Shown: piece after piece, positions 47,151 to 58,563 of the stretch
How the letters are laid out: each line of letters starts with the position of its first letter
Position numbering within the stretch: position 1 is the stretch's first letter
Assembly (NCBI GenBank): GCA_014607495.2
Contig: CP053163.1
Coordinates: forward strand, 7,730,716-7,794,715
From: Carposina sasakii
Taxonomy: Eukaryota; Arthropoda; Insecta; Lepidoptera; Carposinidae
DNA length: 64,000 nucleotides
Direction of reading: 5' to 3'
The notes under the pieces: generated by a model
What the model was told of the DNA's origin: nothing
The model's input: only the letters and a program-made list of their open reading frames with translations
The model's database searches: none
Program-made: the position numbers and the translations under genes

Positions 47151-47914
47151 ATAGTCAAGAAGAAGTTAACTTGCACATGAAAGCAACTTGCAAAGTTTCT
47201 AAAATGTCCTTAATACTATATTTCATCATACATAGGTCAAATAAAGGTTTCTCCATTGCCTATCAACCTATACATCTTATCCTACGTACCTATTTCGACC
47301 TCTTCAATTTAAGTGGGCCTTCTTAAGAATGTGCAGGGTAAGCATTTTTGCTGGCAATATGGCCGAGGTCACGTTCCCACTTCTATAGATAAGCCATTTG
47401 TTAGGGAAATAGCTTAAAAGTGTATTTTACATTTTAGGGAAAACGTTTGGAATTTTACATGGCTTCTATTACATTACCTACCCATTTATAGCCAATTTTA
47501 ATAGTAGAGATTAAACCGGGAAAGTTTTTCTTGTCACCATTTTATATTACTCGTACCTATGTACGACGACGAGAGACAAGTACTTAGTGTGGATCAATAA
47601 TGTATTTTAAAATGTGTGCACATTTATTTTTGTTTTTATACGAGTACAATGTTTTGCATTGAACGAAATGTGTGTGTAGCGGAGCCATCTATCGGATGCA
47701 GGAGAGAACCACAATCGAATGCAAAATCCTAGAACGCGATATCGAAGTTTCTCACAATGATTGGAATATATACATGGGCCAAACAACTATTAGTGGCCCA
47801 GTGGGGCCGGAAGCGCTTCCATTTTCACCACCCCCACATGTGTATGTTGTATAAAACATTGTACATACTGTTTTTTTTTTTTTGTAACTTGAAGACACTT
47901 CACCCTGGACATAG

Positions 47915-48020
47915 TTGAGTGAATTAAGGTGAAAGACTTCCTTAGACGACTCTTACGACATGCACGGAAGGAGATGCAGCTGATGTATTTTACTAAAGCT
48001 CCGCATCAGCACAGGCGCTA
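47915..48020 (+). repeat. dispersed repeat R2 copy
   Basis: CTTAGACGACTCTTACGACATGCACGGAAGGAGATGCAGCTGATGTATTTTACTAAAGCTCCGCATCAGCACAG is the right half of R2, preceded by a poly-T run at 47872-47883. Confidence 0.7.
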
Positions 48021-48223
48021 TTATCAATAGGTTTTCAGCATTTTTAGTATTATAATTTATCTGTGCCGAAGATACGAGTAACATAATAATAAGTTAGAAC
48101 CAAAATAGAAGCTTTCAACAGGTTTGAAAATAGTTTATAATGGTAAGAATGGGTCAATGCGTTACAAAGGACCCGAAGGTTTAGGCATATTGCGCTCACA
48201 TCCTTCTAAAAGGGTTAGATATA

Positions 48224-48473
48224 CAGGATGTAGCAGTAAGAGCATATTAAGCTAAATGCTATGACAACAAGTTACTGTAGAGAACCTATCCACAAATCAT
48301 ATTTGTGTAGACCGTATGAATATTCCTGAGTTGTTCAGCAATTTCTCCATACTACGAGTATCAAGAAAAAAGATATGTATTGTTTTTTCGAGTCTTATAT
48401 GTTGTGAATAGGTTCTCTATAGTGGCCTATTTTATTAGTATTTCGCTTAATATACCTCTTTTGTTAGACCTTG
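48224..48473. mobile_element. MITE family A, copy 3 (diverged, 250 bp)
   Basis: CAGGATGTAGCAGTAAGAGCATATTAAGC ... GCTTAATATACCTCTTTTGTTAGACCTTG, TA outside both ends. The block GAATAGGTTCTCTATAGTGG is identical to that in copy 1. More decayed than the other two. Confidence 0.75.
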
Positions 48474-48915
48474 TATTTGAGAATTACGTAATCAATATAT
48501 ATAACCTGGGGTATCGACTCGTGAAATCTATGAGATTTGACAGTTTGACGACTGCGATACGGATAGTTTCGTGCTTGACCCACTGGAGTTAATACCTATA
48601 CATAAAGCAAGATTAGCATTTATAACAATTATTACAATACACATAAAAAGTATATAATACGAGTACCACGAACGAAATATACCTGCAATAGCCAACAATA
48701 AAACACATAGTAAACTTGATAATAAACACGGCAAATTCGTGACGTGAGAACATTTACAAACCCTTTTTGCGTACATTTGGCGGAGTTCACCAACATTGTG
48801 TTAGGACCGATACAAACTAGACAATTTAGTATTTAACAATGTAAAATAATGTATACTTTGAGGATAACGGACGTGACTATACGAGAATGTATGTGTAGCA
48901 CACAATGCGGCTATA

Positions 48916-49351
48916 GGGCGTTTTTCAACTAGTCGACACGACCACGACATATGGGCCGTGTCGTGGTCGTGTCATCTAGTGGAAAAACGAGCCACCGGCA
49001 TCCGTATGATGAATTTGGTGAGAGCGAGATGTCTCACTTTTAAACGTCAAATCCACAGAGTTAAGTAATAACTAGACAAGGTAAGTGTTTCTACTTGGTG
49101 TGTAAATAGGGATTGCAAACCCCTTCTATCAGCCCTAATTCAATCAGTCCTGGCTCGAGAACGAGTGTCTATTCTAATTCTTACATGCAAAGTACATACA
49201 TTTAGTTTATCTAGTTATTAATCTCTGTGAATTTGACGTTTAAAAGTAAGACATCTCGCTCTCACCAAATTCATCATATGGGGGCATATCATCTAATTTA
49301 TTTTTGCTTCCAAAGAGGCCGTGGTCGTGTCGTCTAGTGGAAAAACGCGCA
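48916..49351. mobile_element. nested foldback elements
   Basis: The outer ends are GGGCGTTTTTCAACTAGTCGACACGACCACGAC (48917) and GTGGTCGTGTCGTCTAGTGGAAAAACGCGC (49321). A further copy of the right end lies at 48957-48990. Inside, 49008-49064 (GATGAATTTGGTGAGAGCGAGATGTCTCAC...) is inverted at 49224-49280 (...AGACATCTCGCTCTCACCAAATTCATC), a separate foldback of about 275 bp. The simplest reading is one MITE inserted in another. Confidence 0.7.
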
Positions 49352-50210
49352 TAGAGTTTCATTTAGAACTTTAGTTTGACAACATATTTGGTAGTATATT
49401 GAAATTAATTGTATGCTTTTTATTGCACGTGACTACATATAACTTGCTACGATACGACTACGGATTCTACGACTACGAACCGAATGACTACGCTAAATGC
49501 TACGAGCGCTCGAATATTACAAACGTACATACATAATATATACATTGAATAATTACTTGATATTGGGAGGAAAATATGATATTTATTTATGGTATCTATA
49601 GATATATTATAAGTAGGATCCTGAATGACAACGGGAGATCAAGTCTTGGGGCGTGCTCTAGGGGAAAATCTAGCAGTGGACTGCAATAATCTGATGTATG
49701 TCAGTAGGATCCTGGAAACTTATTACAAATAAAACAATTAACTTTCATGAATGTGAGTAGAGCCTTATGGAAAATTATTTCACGTATCACTACCTACTAA
49801 ATAAAAGGCCATTTAATTTATTTTATGCAGATACAATAAAATTGAATAATTTAAGGTACTTAAAGCAAAGTAGGTCATAAAGGATTTCACGTGTTATTTG
49901 TGCATACGTAAGTATTGCGGAGTTCTATATAGTCAAACCTTCAGGGTAGACGTTTTTAGGACTTTACTTCAAAAAGCCTTTTTTAACCGTTGGCCGACAC
50001 CAAAAAAAGAGAGGTTATCGATTAGCCTGTATATTTTTTATTTAATCTATGTTACTCCGTCATTCATTGTACTAGCACTTGTTCAATTTAATAATAATAA
50101 GGCTCTGATGATGGAGCCAGATGGGACACTCATTATGGAAGGAAGTCGGTATTTCGTTTTTTTTTTTAATATACCCAATATAAAGTAACGCCTAAATATT
50201 TAATTATAGA
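49352..50210. other. intergenic DNA, nothing recognised
   Basis: The 96-codon + frame at 49898-50188 has no known domain. Confidence 0.4.
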
Positions 50211-50408
50211 TTAAAGGCACACCGGATGCGTATGCGTGCACGTAAGCGTAGACGTACACGTGTCTCTGAGTTGTAATGTATTGAACTGTATAGGCACGGG
50301 CAGACCGGATGCGTATGCGTAGACGTAAGCGTAGATGTCAAACGGTGAGTCCTGTCTACTGTACGCTTACGTGTACGAATACGCGTCCGGTGTGCTCGAG
50401 GCTTTAAG
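50211..50408. mobile_element. GC-rich MITE with ACACCGGATGCGTATGCGT ends
   Basis: The left end TTAAAGGCACACCGGATGCG and the right end (complement) TTAAAGCCTCGAGCACACCGGACGCG are inverted, followed by CGTAAGCGTA-type words. A third, forward copy of the motif sits in the middle (GCAGACCGGATGCGTATGCGTAGACGTAAGCGTAG at about 50308). About 200 bp, no ORF. Class uncertain; hAT-like MITEs often carry such ends. Confidence 0.65.
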
Positions 50409-51609
50409 ATTTCGTTTTATAACAAGCGCTCAAATGTTATTGATTTAAACATAAATATAATAACATTCCTATTTCATATCACATTTTGACCCAGTAAGAA
50501 AGTCTTTGATTAAAAATTTACTTGTTTAATAACAGCTGGAACAAAATGTTAATACGTGCCTAAAAACGAACATGGATCGATAATGGAGGAAGGATAAATA
50601 GGAAATATGATCGCCCATGTAGCTTAGCAGTATGGACCGATCACTGGCTACCCTTACTATCACAGACCCTTCTGGTCGCAGCAATTTCAATATAAATATG
50701 GACTTTTAGTGTACGCCCGTGACTTCAACCGCGAAAAGTTTAGAAATCCCGTTAGTAACCAAAAATACTAATAGCAGAATTGTTTCTATTGTGGAAGATA
50801 TATAGACGCTACTATATATATCGTAGAGAGACTCGCCTTCTCTATAGAAGCTGCATTAAGAGTTAATTACAGCCGCAGTAGACTGAACGTAATAGATACG
50901 AATACCAAATGCCTGGCTGGAAATCCAATTTCAAGCTCTGCTACCGTGTAATACTGTGCACTTGGAATTTAGTTCCAATCCGTTATCGATGAAGGATATG
51001 CAATCCAATACCCTACCCCCAATTCCTTTAAAGTTTCGAGCTGGAACGAAGCCGAAACGAAACCGTTGTAGAAGCTCGGTACGAAGAAATCATTACTTTA
51101 CGTAGTTAGATTCATTTCATGGGGCGTTCCGCAAAAATTTTGAGCCGTAACGCAACTAGTAACCATTCATGAAACGCGGATGCGAAGCAAAAATTACTTT
51201 ACGGTGACGTAATTAGACACAAATTCATTCATTCAAAATAAATAAAATAAATAAAATTATCAGAATATGTCATACTCGCGACCGTGTAATACTGCGTCGC
51301 GTGCTAAAATATCAAGCGGTAAGAAAGTACTGCTTCGCATCGCGTTTCGTTAACGGTTCGTTAGGGGTTGCATTTCAGCTCAAATATATTGCGGAATTGG
51401 CTCCCTGCTCGGTCTACATGTGTACCAACAAAATTAATGTAAGTTCTATATTGGGAACTATCTGTTCCCTGCGACCCCGTCTATGTGGACTACAAAATAT
51501 CTATACTAATTGGTTACATCCTTAACAATAACGAAATTTTTTATTTACTATGGTAATATTTCGAGTTTTTAGTATCGTTTTTAGATAATACATTAGTCAC
51601 TTTTCAAGT
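50409..51609. other. intergenic DNA; local duplicate of an ATTACTTTACG word
   Basis: GAAGAAATCATTACTTTACGTAGTTAGA (about 51080) and GAAGCAAAAATTACTTTACGGTGACGTAATTAGA (about 51186) are similar and bracket GC-richer sequence, so a small duplication or decayed element is likely. No coding evidence. Confidence 0.4.
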
Positions 51610-51757
51610 TAGACCGTTATTTGTGAGCAAATAATTCTAAAGTAAAGTCAATAGAAATAGACTACTTCTTTTTATCCCGGAAAATTATTTTACGGAAAAT
51701 TTCGACATTATGTTTTTCTGCAGTCAACGCGGACAAGGTCCCGGGCATCTACTAGTA
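51610..51757 (+). repeat. Helitron-like 3' portion
   Basis: CTTTTTATCCCGGAAAATTATTTTACGG, TTTCGACATTATGTTTTTCTGCAGTC and ACGCGGACAAGGTCCCGGGCATCTACTAGT match the right half of the family. The head is missing. Confidence 0.6.
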
Positions 51758-52590
51758 CTCGTACTGACCTAATATAAATTGCAAAAGTATAACTTTTACT
51801 GTAAGTAGTTGTAAAGGAAAATACAATTCGTCTAAAGCAGGCAGCGTAGTGTTGGTACGACAAAATATTATACCGATCCGTAAGCCCTTGAAAGTACAAA
51901 GAAAACACAGTTTTCATGAATTTCAAAATGTTATATGCAAATGGATCCCGAATGAGATTTAAATACTTAATATACCTATAGATATATAAAATCGCTAAAT
52001 GTGTTGCTAATCTCGAGAACAGCTGAACCGTTTCATTAATTATTTTTTTAGAATATTCCTTAATGTACGAGGATGGTTCTTATGGAGAGAAAAAATTTAA
52101 AAAATATCTGAGTCTTAAAACACCACTTTTCTATAGCGGCCGCCCACGACTTTGTCCACGTGAAAAGCCAAAGCCGGGGCGAATAGATAGTACTTCATAA
52201 AGATGGAATCATTTAAGTCCTCAATTATTTTTATCTTTCAATTCGTTCGGATCCGTTGTTCTATACTTAATTCTATAAGCACTTTTAAGCCAGATCAATG
52301 GATGTCACTCTGGGATCAAATTATAATCGTGGCGATAAATTGAAAACCGACCTTTTCGAATCAAGCCACTTATTTAAATTGATTTTATTTTAAGTCATTT
52401 TAACCAAGGTTTTAAATATTATCTACTATTCTTAGAACTTTAAAGAAATATTTTCAAATAAAAATTGGCTCCAATACTCAAAATCAACACGTGATTATTG
52501 GCTATTTCAAGATTTATGGTTTTATTTTAACATAACTTAATACTTTAATGAGAGAAATAACTTGTGCCATAGACATGAGTTTAAAAATGA
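51758..52590. other. intergenic DNA; R3/Helitron-like scrap near 52130-52185
   Basis: GCGGCCGCCCACGACTTTGTCCACGTG and AAAGCCGGGGCGAAT near 52137-52180 look like short pieces of the repeat families above. Nothing else recognised. Confidence 0.35.
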
Positions 52591-52798
52591 TAAATTCCAC
52601 TAATATTATAAACGCGAAAGTTTGTGACGATGCATGTTTGTTGCTATTTCACGCAAAAACTACTGAATGGATTTTGATTAACAATTTTTTACACATAGGT
52701 TACAATTTATCCCGGGAAAATATTTTTATATCGAATAATTTAGACATTTTGTTTTTGTCTGCAGACCGCACGGACGGAGTCGCGGGCGTCCACTAGTA
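52591..52798 (+). mobile_element. Helitron-like element, complete short copy
   Basis: Opens ATTCCACTAATATTATAAACGCGAAAGTTTGTGACG and closes CCGCACGGACGGAGTCGCGGGCGTCCACTAGT, with TTTATCCCGGGAAAATATTTTTAT in the middle. Head and tail are both intact, and the 3' hairpin plus CTAG end are clear. Confidence 0.7.
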
Positions 52799-53091
52799 TC
52801 AGAATAATATTAAATCTTCGTATGATACGAGTATATATACCTACTGGCTTTTTGAAAGAAAAAAGAATAGGAGAAGGGTATAAGCTTTCCAAAAAGGATT
52901 CACACCCTTTAGATATGGGCAAGGTTTTAATAAAGAAAGGAATGTTTTTTTTTTGTGTTAATAGATATGCTGAAAAATTACTTACCTAAAAAGAAAATTA
53001 TCACCTTTTCTCATTGCAGATATAAATATATTATAGAGTCCAAACCGTAACCAAACTCCACAATATCATAGAGGAATATTTCTTCAATATA

Positions 53092-53470
53092 CAGGGTGAT
53101 TTTTGGTCGTCAACGTTCCCGAAAACTACGGAATCTCCTCATCATCACGATCATTTTTCTCCATGGAAGCATACCTGGGAAGTGTCTGGTTTCCAAAATA
53201 TTAGGGTCCAAAGTTGAGTAAATAGACTGCGTTTTTCTGCATAAATGCACATAGACGCGCGTAGCAGGATTTTTTCACGAAAAATAATTAATATCTGTCT
53301 ATAAAAAAACTAACATAAACACTAGACACTATAAATTTCGCACGATCAAGGAATTTAAAATAAAATAAAAAAATATTTTTTTTTTCGCAGCATTTTTTTT
53401 GGCATAAACTTACTTTATTTCATGTATAGAATACGTACCCTTCGTTAAAGGTGGCCACAAAAAAACATGT
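53092..53470 (+). mobile_element. MITE family B, longest copy
   Basis: Opens ACAGGGTGATTTTTGGTCGTCAACG after TA and runs through CATGGAAGCATACCTGGGAAGTGTCTGG, ACATAGACGCGCGTAGCAGG, a poly-T stretch and TACCCTTCGTTAAAGGTGGCCAC. It is the reference for the other family B copies. The right end lacks the expected CACCCTG complement. Confidence 0.75.
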
Positions 53471-54424
53471 ATGTATGTATATATTAGTTGAAAATTAGGT
53501 ATGCAAAATTAAATTTTTTTTTTTAGTTTATCCCGAAGGAAAGGCAAGGGGAACTAAGCCCATACAGCCATTGTTTTTAGTAAATAATTTCTGAATTTAT
53601 GATGGATGATAATGATGATGATGAATGGAAACGTCGGGAAAATCCTCAAGAACAAGTGTAAAGTCAGTCAAAATGAAAAATTATTGCAGAAACAACTTAC
53701 ATGCGCCCATGAAGAGATCGCAATCCGGCTAAAGTTTTACTCGGCTTACCTGTGTATAAAACCATGCACACGCACTAGATTTACATCACAACTAATCAAA
53801 ATATAACTTATCTACCAGAAAACATCACTTTAAGGACACATGCAAGCCATTTACAAATAATTTTAGATTTTCACAAGAAAATTACACCTGCACCCTTCCA
53901 GCTTTTCCCGCCGAATCAGCAAAATTTCAATTTATCGTTCCAAATTTACCAAACATTTCAATCTGAGTTTCTCTCAAAATAGTACAAAAACACTGACAGT
54001 CAAAACCTTTTTTATATTTTTTCTACCTTTTTTCTAGCGTCCACTTTATTGAAGAGAGATAGCCGGGTCAAGAACCGACAGCGGATGGTACTACAAAACT
54101 TTTTGGATCATCCCAAAAAAGGAAAAAAGTCGATTATTCGGATTCGGATGTAAAAGTTGTCCTTCTGTGTTTAGGTAGCTTTTTTACCATACTTTGTTTA
54201 GCTTGCGGTAGTCACTTATGGTCATTTAATAATCTTATTTATCTGACTAGTAGTAAAAATTTTAGTGTCACTCTCAAGACTAAGATGAATTTTATAATAT
54301 CTCCCAAGCTCAAATGTAACTAGCTGTTTAGACTCTAGAGCCTTGTGGTGCAGTAAAAACGCGCAGTAAAATAAATTACTGAATAAGAAGTAGATTATTA
54401 CATAAACCTTTGCCTAAGAAATAT
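53471..54424. other. intergenic DNA, simple repeats only
   Basis: A short (ATGT)n run at 53467-53480 and GATGATGATG near 53611. Otherwise nothing is recognised. Confidence 0.4.
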
Positions 54425-54530
54425 ATTATAAAAATCATTAATAAAGAAATGAAAAATGTTTTCACCCGAGTGAGATTTGAACTCACGACCTCTCGCAAAC
54501 CGTGCTTTCGCTCTAACCAACTGATGTCTA
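54425..54530 (-). mobile_element. tRNA-derived SINE (family S1), copy 3
   Basis: On the minus strand: GGTTAGAGCGAAAGCACGGTTTGCGAGAGGTCGTGAGTTC then AAATCTCACTCGGGTGAAAACATTTTTCATTTCTTTATTAATGATTTTTATAA. Head and tail match 28965 and 44490. The B box has decayed (GAGTTCAAATCTC). Confidence 0.75.
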
Positions 54531-54689
54531 TAACGTTAAAAACTACGTTTATTGACTTTATTAATAGTCTACGAGCGATTCCTATAAATCAATACATAAC
54601 AGTCTAGGAGCGACAGGCAATGACCGATGAGGTATTATTACACAACTAACAGGGTTAACAGGTCAGAGTGACGCATCAGCGGGTTAGGG

Positions 54690-55095
54690 TTTTATGTGAT
54701 GAGTAGCGAAAACACTTTGAATTATTAATACTTTTAATTTAATATTATTTTTACAAGATTTTAGGAGTTGGATTTGGAATCGAAGTTGGTATGGAACTGT
54801 CCTGAGGAATGGGTGCCGGGATTATTTATACATGAGAGTTTCGGGAAGGGAGGGTTGGAAAGGATTCTGGGAACAAAACAATTTTACGCTAAAACTATTT
54901 TAAAACTATTCATTCACTAATAAATCTTTCCTTGGCACGGTGTGACTTTGTATTCTTCGTGGCGTATTGTGTCTTTGGTCGTGTCAGGAACATGTGTCCG
55001 GTTTGTATTGCTTTTTGTAAAGCTTTATCTTTAGGCGCGGCGTGGTGCCATCCCTTCGTTAGTCATGCTGGAGCACACGTGTCTAACACGTAACA
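54690..55095 (-). repeat. 3' LTR of retrotransposon 2
   Basis: 406 bp, TTTTATGTGATGAG ... CACGTAACA on the + strand. In sense it starts TGTTACGTG and ends CACATAAAA, so the 3' terminus is AA and not the usual CA. The boundary is fixed by the AGGG duplication outside both LTRs. Confidence 0.93.
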
Positions 55096-55104
55096 CCTCC
55101 CCCC
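55096..55104 (-). other. polypurine tract of retrotransposon 2
   Basis: On the minus strand GGGGGGAGG lies immediately before the 3' LTR (TGTTACGTG). Position and composition are those of a plus-strand primer. It follows directly on a TAA in one minus-strand frame. Confidence 0.85.
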
Positions 55105-55568
55105 TTAGAACAAAGATTGGGCGGCGCCCAATGTTTGTGGGGAAGCGGCGCGGGCGACTACGGCTGCAGTGTCGTCGTCGTCAGACTCGTCCTCGGTGAC
55201 GGTGGACATAGGAATCGCTATATAGCTTCGATGGATGTGTCTCGATGATGTGCTTCTGGACGGTTGGCAATTCCGTCTTGATTATCCTTTTTTTTTCAGG
55301 AAAGTATTTCTTTGCGCAGGAAAGGTTGTAGCAACGCAGGATTCATCTCGTAGGTTGGTCGTGCTTGGAAATTGTAGACAGGCAGACTGCAGACCCAGCG
55401 TTGTGTGTCGATGTTCTTACAGCTCGTCGTGACGATGAAGATCTGCCTTGTGGAATTTGTGGCCAAATACGTATGCTCAGGGAGGATAGTGGAGTAAAGG
55501 GAGGATTTGGGATGAGGTATTGAGATTGAGTACAGTCGGAATAAGGTGTTTTTATCATTCTTGACCAA
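55105..55568 (-). pseudogene. env-like remnant of retrotransposon 2
   Basis: A minus-strand frame at 55296-55568 has a pattern like the C-terminal ectodomain of gypsy-type Env: a LYS-S-I-P start, then LPEHTYLATNSTRQ, and two cysteines in the following 20 residues. It has no ATG (the frame opens at TTG) and stops at 55296. A second short frame downstream, with an acidic run, ends at the TAA next to the polypurine tract and could be the tail in another frame, but the frame assignment there is uncertain. The expected N-terminal part of Env and its signal peptide are not found in 55569-56417. The family assignment rests on position and a weak pattern. Confidence 0.45.
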
Positions 55569-56417
55569 GGGGAAATTAAGTACCTAGCCTAGTGAGTAGG
55601 TAGCCTGTTCATATAGATATAAGAAGATAGAGTAGCAGGATCTAATATTTTGTGTATGTTAGACATGGGGGACTAGGAGGACTAAAATATCAGTGCGCAT
55701 ATGACTGGATGAAAGGAGGAGTCTTGAAATAATCTTTCAATTGTAATTATTGAAGGGTGAGCGGACCCTAATTTGATCAAGAGAATAGAGCTTAGAATAT
55801 CATCTAGTTCGAGAGCCCCACCGATTTTAAAATTTTTAATAGAAATATGAAACTATAATCTAAAATATTCATTGAATTTAAGTATTTGAATTTTATTCTA
55901 TTTACCAACCAACGAGCTAATTCAAGACAGAGCCTAGGCTATCGAAACTTCTCGTTTGGATCTAGATTTAGAGTTATAAGAAGCAAGTTTAACTTAATGA
56001 AAGAGCTAGTTCACCGGCAACCACGGTTGCGGCGCACCTGAAATGTTACAAATTGTCTATAAACGTTTTAATTATTCCTACGCTTTTGTAATACCTTATT
56101 AATAGCTTAAGTGTATATATTTGATAGCATACTATATAAAAGAAACGTAACAATAGAGCTAATAAAACTATAATATTACGGATTTTGCTTAATAGTATCG
56201 AATACTTGTAATTTAGACATATTATTATTTGATAGAGGTCGATTAGAGATAGTGTCAGCGAAGGTATCCCGGAAGATATATGCATATTCACACTGAGATC
56301 GATTTAGACAAAATTTTATTACTAGGAATTAATATACATAATTCTAATATAAATAATAATTAAACCTAAGATGGCTAGTAACTGAATAACCTAACTTATT
56401 TTAATTGTTTATTTTTC
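55569..56417 (-). other. non-coding internal part of retrotransposon 2
   Basis: Lies between the integrase end and the env-like remnant. It is AT-rich with no frame that I recognise; the 81-codon minus frame at 56046-56291 is hydrophobic but of low complexity. It may be decayed env or 3' non-coding sequence. Confidence 0.45.
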
Positions 56418-56755
56418 TTAATTATTTACAGATTGAAGGGCATCATACTCGTATGATGTTGCGTGAAATGGACGTAAGCGATTTCCATGCACCAATTGAG
56501 TTTTCGCACCTTTCTTAATCAAATAGTTTTCGTTAAAACCTTTCCTAATTATGTCGTAAGGACCTTCCCATTTACTATCTAAATTATTCGGGTTTTGAAT
56601 ACGTATCATTACTTTATCTCCTACACTAAAATCGGCGATATTTGTTATTTGTTGGTCATAACGTTCCTTAGCCTTTTCCTTCATTGACTTTACATTGTTA
56701 GATGCAATTTCGCGAGCAATTTTCAGTCTTTCATTTTATTTTCGTCTCCAAAGTG
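56418..56755 (-). pseudogene. integrase C-terminal fragment of retrotransposon 2
   Basis: The minus-strand frame opens as ERLKIAREIASNNV and continues MKEKAKERYDQQITNIADF, VGDKVMIRI and KWEGPYDIIRKGFNENYLI, then HGNRLRPFH and a stop. This is the linker and GPY/F module (here K-W-x-GPY) that ends Ty3/gypsy integrases. The HHCC zinc region and DDE core are absent. The frame differs from that of the protease upstream, so the deletion that joined them is not in frame and this segment is probably not translated. Confidence 0.85.
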
Positions 56756-57412
56756 AAAAAGTCTATAGTGCCTAGTAGCAATGCCCATCGTTTTCGAGGC
56801 GAGGTAAATACTGACACCTGACTTAGACATAAAGTCTAGACCAAGAATACCATCGGCTTCAATATGCAAGTCTGCTATATGGAAAGTATGTTTTTGGAAA
56901 TCGTCAAGTGATAGTTCTGCTGTACCATGACTTCTAATTGGATTTTCTTTACCAGAAACGCCTACAATTGACACGATATTCGATATATCTAACGGATTAC
57001 TGCCTATTTTATCCTTGCAAAGTACGGAAATAGGAGCTCCTGTATCAATTAATAGCGTTACAGGCTGACCATCAATATGAAATTTACAGTACAATAATTC
57101 TTCAGGAGGGACGTTGAGAAATGACATCTGTACGAGTTTTGATTCAGAATTTTGTTTAGACTTAGATTTGTAATAAGATTTGGACTTTGATTTAGATTTA
57201 GATTTCGATTTAGATTTAAGCTTAGATTCAGTGTATGCGGAAGATTCGGTGAATTTAGTAGTAGTGCGACAGCCAAGAGTTTGGGGCTGGTTACCCTGTT
57301 CGTAGGCTGATGGAGTTTGCGTGGAGGCATCACGGGTTTGTCTGCGATAGACTGCGTTAACCTGCGTAGACGCCTCGCATGTCTCTTTCCGGGAATTTGA
57401 TACATTTATTCT
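56723..57412 (-). pseudogene. pol fragment (linker and aspartic protease) of retrotransposon 2
   Basis: The frame is -1 relative to gag and overlaps its stop (sense TTAGAATAAATG), so expression would need -1 frameshifting, usual for this lineage; I see no classic slippery heptamer. It begins with a linker that includes an alternating Lys-Ser tract (about 57150-57235 nt). The protease follows, with active site LLIDTGAPISVL (DTG) and the later ILGLDFM strand. It ends at TGA 56723 soon after FHFGDENK, where reverse transcriptase should begin. RT, RNase H and most of integrase are deleted. The M at 57127 is internal and not a real start. Confidence 0.85.
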
Positions 57413-58377
57413 AATTGGAGCCCTTCGAGGCCTGAGGTATATTCCAATTCGTTGCTCTGAGTCTGGTTCGACTGAATCGACTGATAATGGGCTAAAGCGG
57501 TTTCCATCGAATCGCCCATTTCGATGGCCGCTTGCGAGTTTAAATGATTGACTTGAACAGGTTTTGATGAATTTTCTTTATTTTTATTATTATTGTATGC
57601 TCTTTTTCGACATTCTGTAATTATGTGACCGGGGTTTTTGCAGTAGTTGCAAAATTTAGTTTTAAACGACGTGAGCTGCGGGTATGGCGGTCTAATATGT
57701 ACCGGGTGTGTCGGCCTAAAAAACCTATTTGGGTTTTGGACAATAGAATTAAGCGGACGAGGGTTCGATTGTCTTGGCTGGCTGGTTCGAATCAGCTGTT
57801 GCCTAGTATTATTCATAGCACGGACTTTCTCCTCCTGAATAGCGAACTTTCCTGCATCCGAAAGTATTTTGAACTCTTTAGTTCGAAGCATAGACCCGAT
57901 GTCGCTAGCTAAACCGTTAACGAATACACTCAGCGCGGTTTCTTCCACACCAAGTTTTCTGCCCTGAAGTGATTCGTCTGTCACTTCTGCAGTAAATTTT
58001 TCGATTATTCTGCTTCTAAGCAAGTCGACTCTATGAAAATATTCAGTAATGGACTCTCGTTCCTTTTGGAACATAGACTGAAGTTCTAAGCATAGGTGAG
58101 GTATGGTTTTAACATTAGAAAATTTCTCAATAAGGTATGACTGCAACGTATTCCATGAATCAAATTGCCTTGCATGTACGTCTGCAGCAAAAGGGCCATT
58201 AATTTTATTAAGAGTATATATGAGCAAAATTTGTTGATCCGTTGGTGTCGCTAATTGAAACGCAGCAGTACAAGATCTTACAAATCTATACACCTGAGAG
58301 TTTTGGGCAGTATCGAACTCTGGGATTAGTTTTATAAGAGTTTCGAGAGAAAGAGATTGAGACGTAGTTTTAGGCAT
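57406..58377 (-). CDS. Gag of retrotransposon 2
   Basis: 323 codons, ATG (MPKTTSQSLSLETL) to TAA, uninterrupted. The first 190 residues are the helical capsid-like Gag region of gypsy-type elements (FDSWNTLQSYLIEKFSNVKT, FQKERESITEYFHRVDLLRS). A linker rich in Pro, Arg and Asn follows, then one CCHC zinc knuckle at about residues 243-256 (CNYCKNPGHIITEC). Errantivirus Gags often lack or vary this knuckle, so its presence is useful for placing the element. The start is the first ATG after the primer site, about 190 nt beyond the 5' LTR. Gag would form the particle; here it is the only intact product of the element. Confidence 0.92.
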   Translation of the reverse strand: MPKTTSQSLSLETLIKLIPEFDTAQNSQVYRFVRSCTAAFQLATPTDQQILLIYTLNKINGPFAADVHARQFDSWNTLQSYLIEKFSNVKTIPHLCLELQSMFQKERESITEYFHRVDLLRSRIIEKFTAEVTDESLQGRKLGVEETALSVFVNGLASDIGSMLRTKEFKILSDAGKFAIQEEKVRAMNNTRQQLIRTSQPRQSNPRPLNSIVQNPNRFFRPTHPVHIRPPYPQLTSFKTKFCNYCKNPGHIITECRKRAYNNNKNKENSSKPVQVNHLNSQAAIEMGDSMETALAHYQSIQSNQTQSNELEYTSGLEGLQLE

Positions 58378-58539
58378 TATGAATATTATGTATGACAGTT
58401 TAGATAAAAGAATAATAAATAGCAGGAAATAAGTGATAGGAATGGTAAAGAATTGAGCAAAGCGTTTTTAACCACTTACCACAGCAGAAGTGTGACCAGG
58501 AGCGTAACTTCAGCGTACAATTATCTATCACACACCTTA

Positions 58540-58563
58540 CGCTATCCGGAGCGACTGCGCCAA
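58540..58563 (-). other. primer binding site of retrotransposon 2 (tRNA-Ser type)
   Basis: Directly after the 5' LTR the sense strand reads T then TGGCGCAGTCGCTCCGGATA. TGGCGCAGTCG is the complement of a tRNA-Ser 3' end (CGACTGCGCCA), the primer used by the 17.6/297 branch of errantiviruses. The match covers about 11 bases. Confidence 0.8.

Noticed and set aside
46850..47326. 158-codon + strand ORF as a host gene
   Set aside because: It crosses the end of a MITE and the repeat R3, which recurs at 40331 without the frame.
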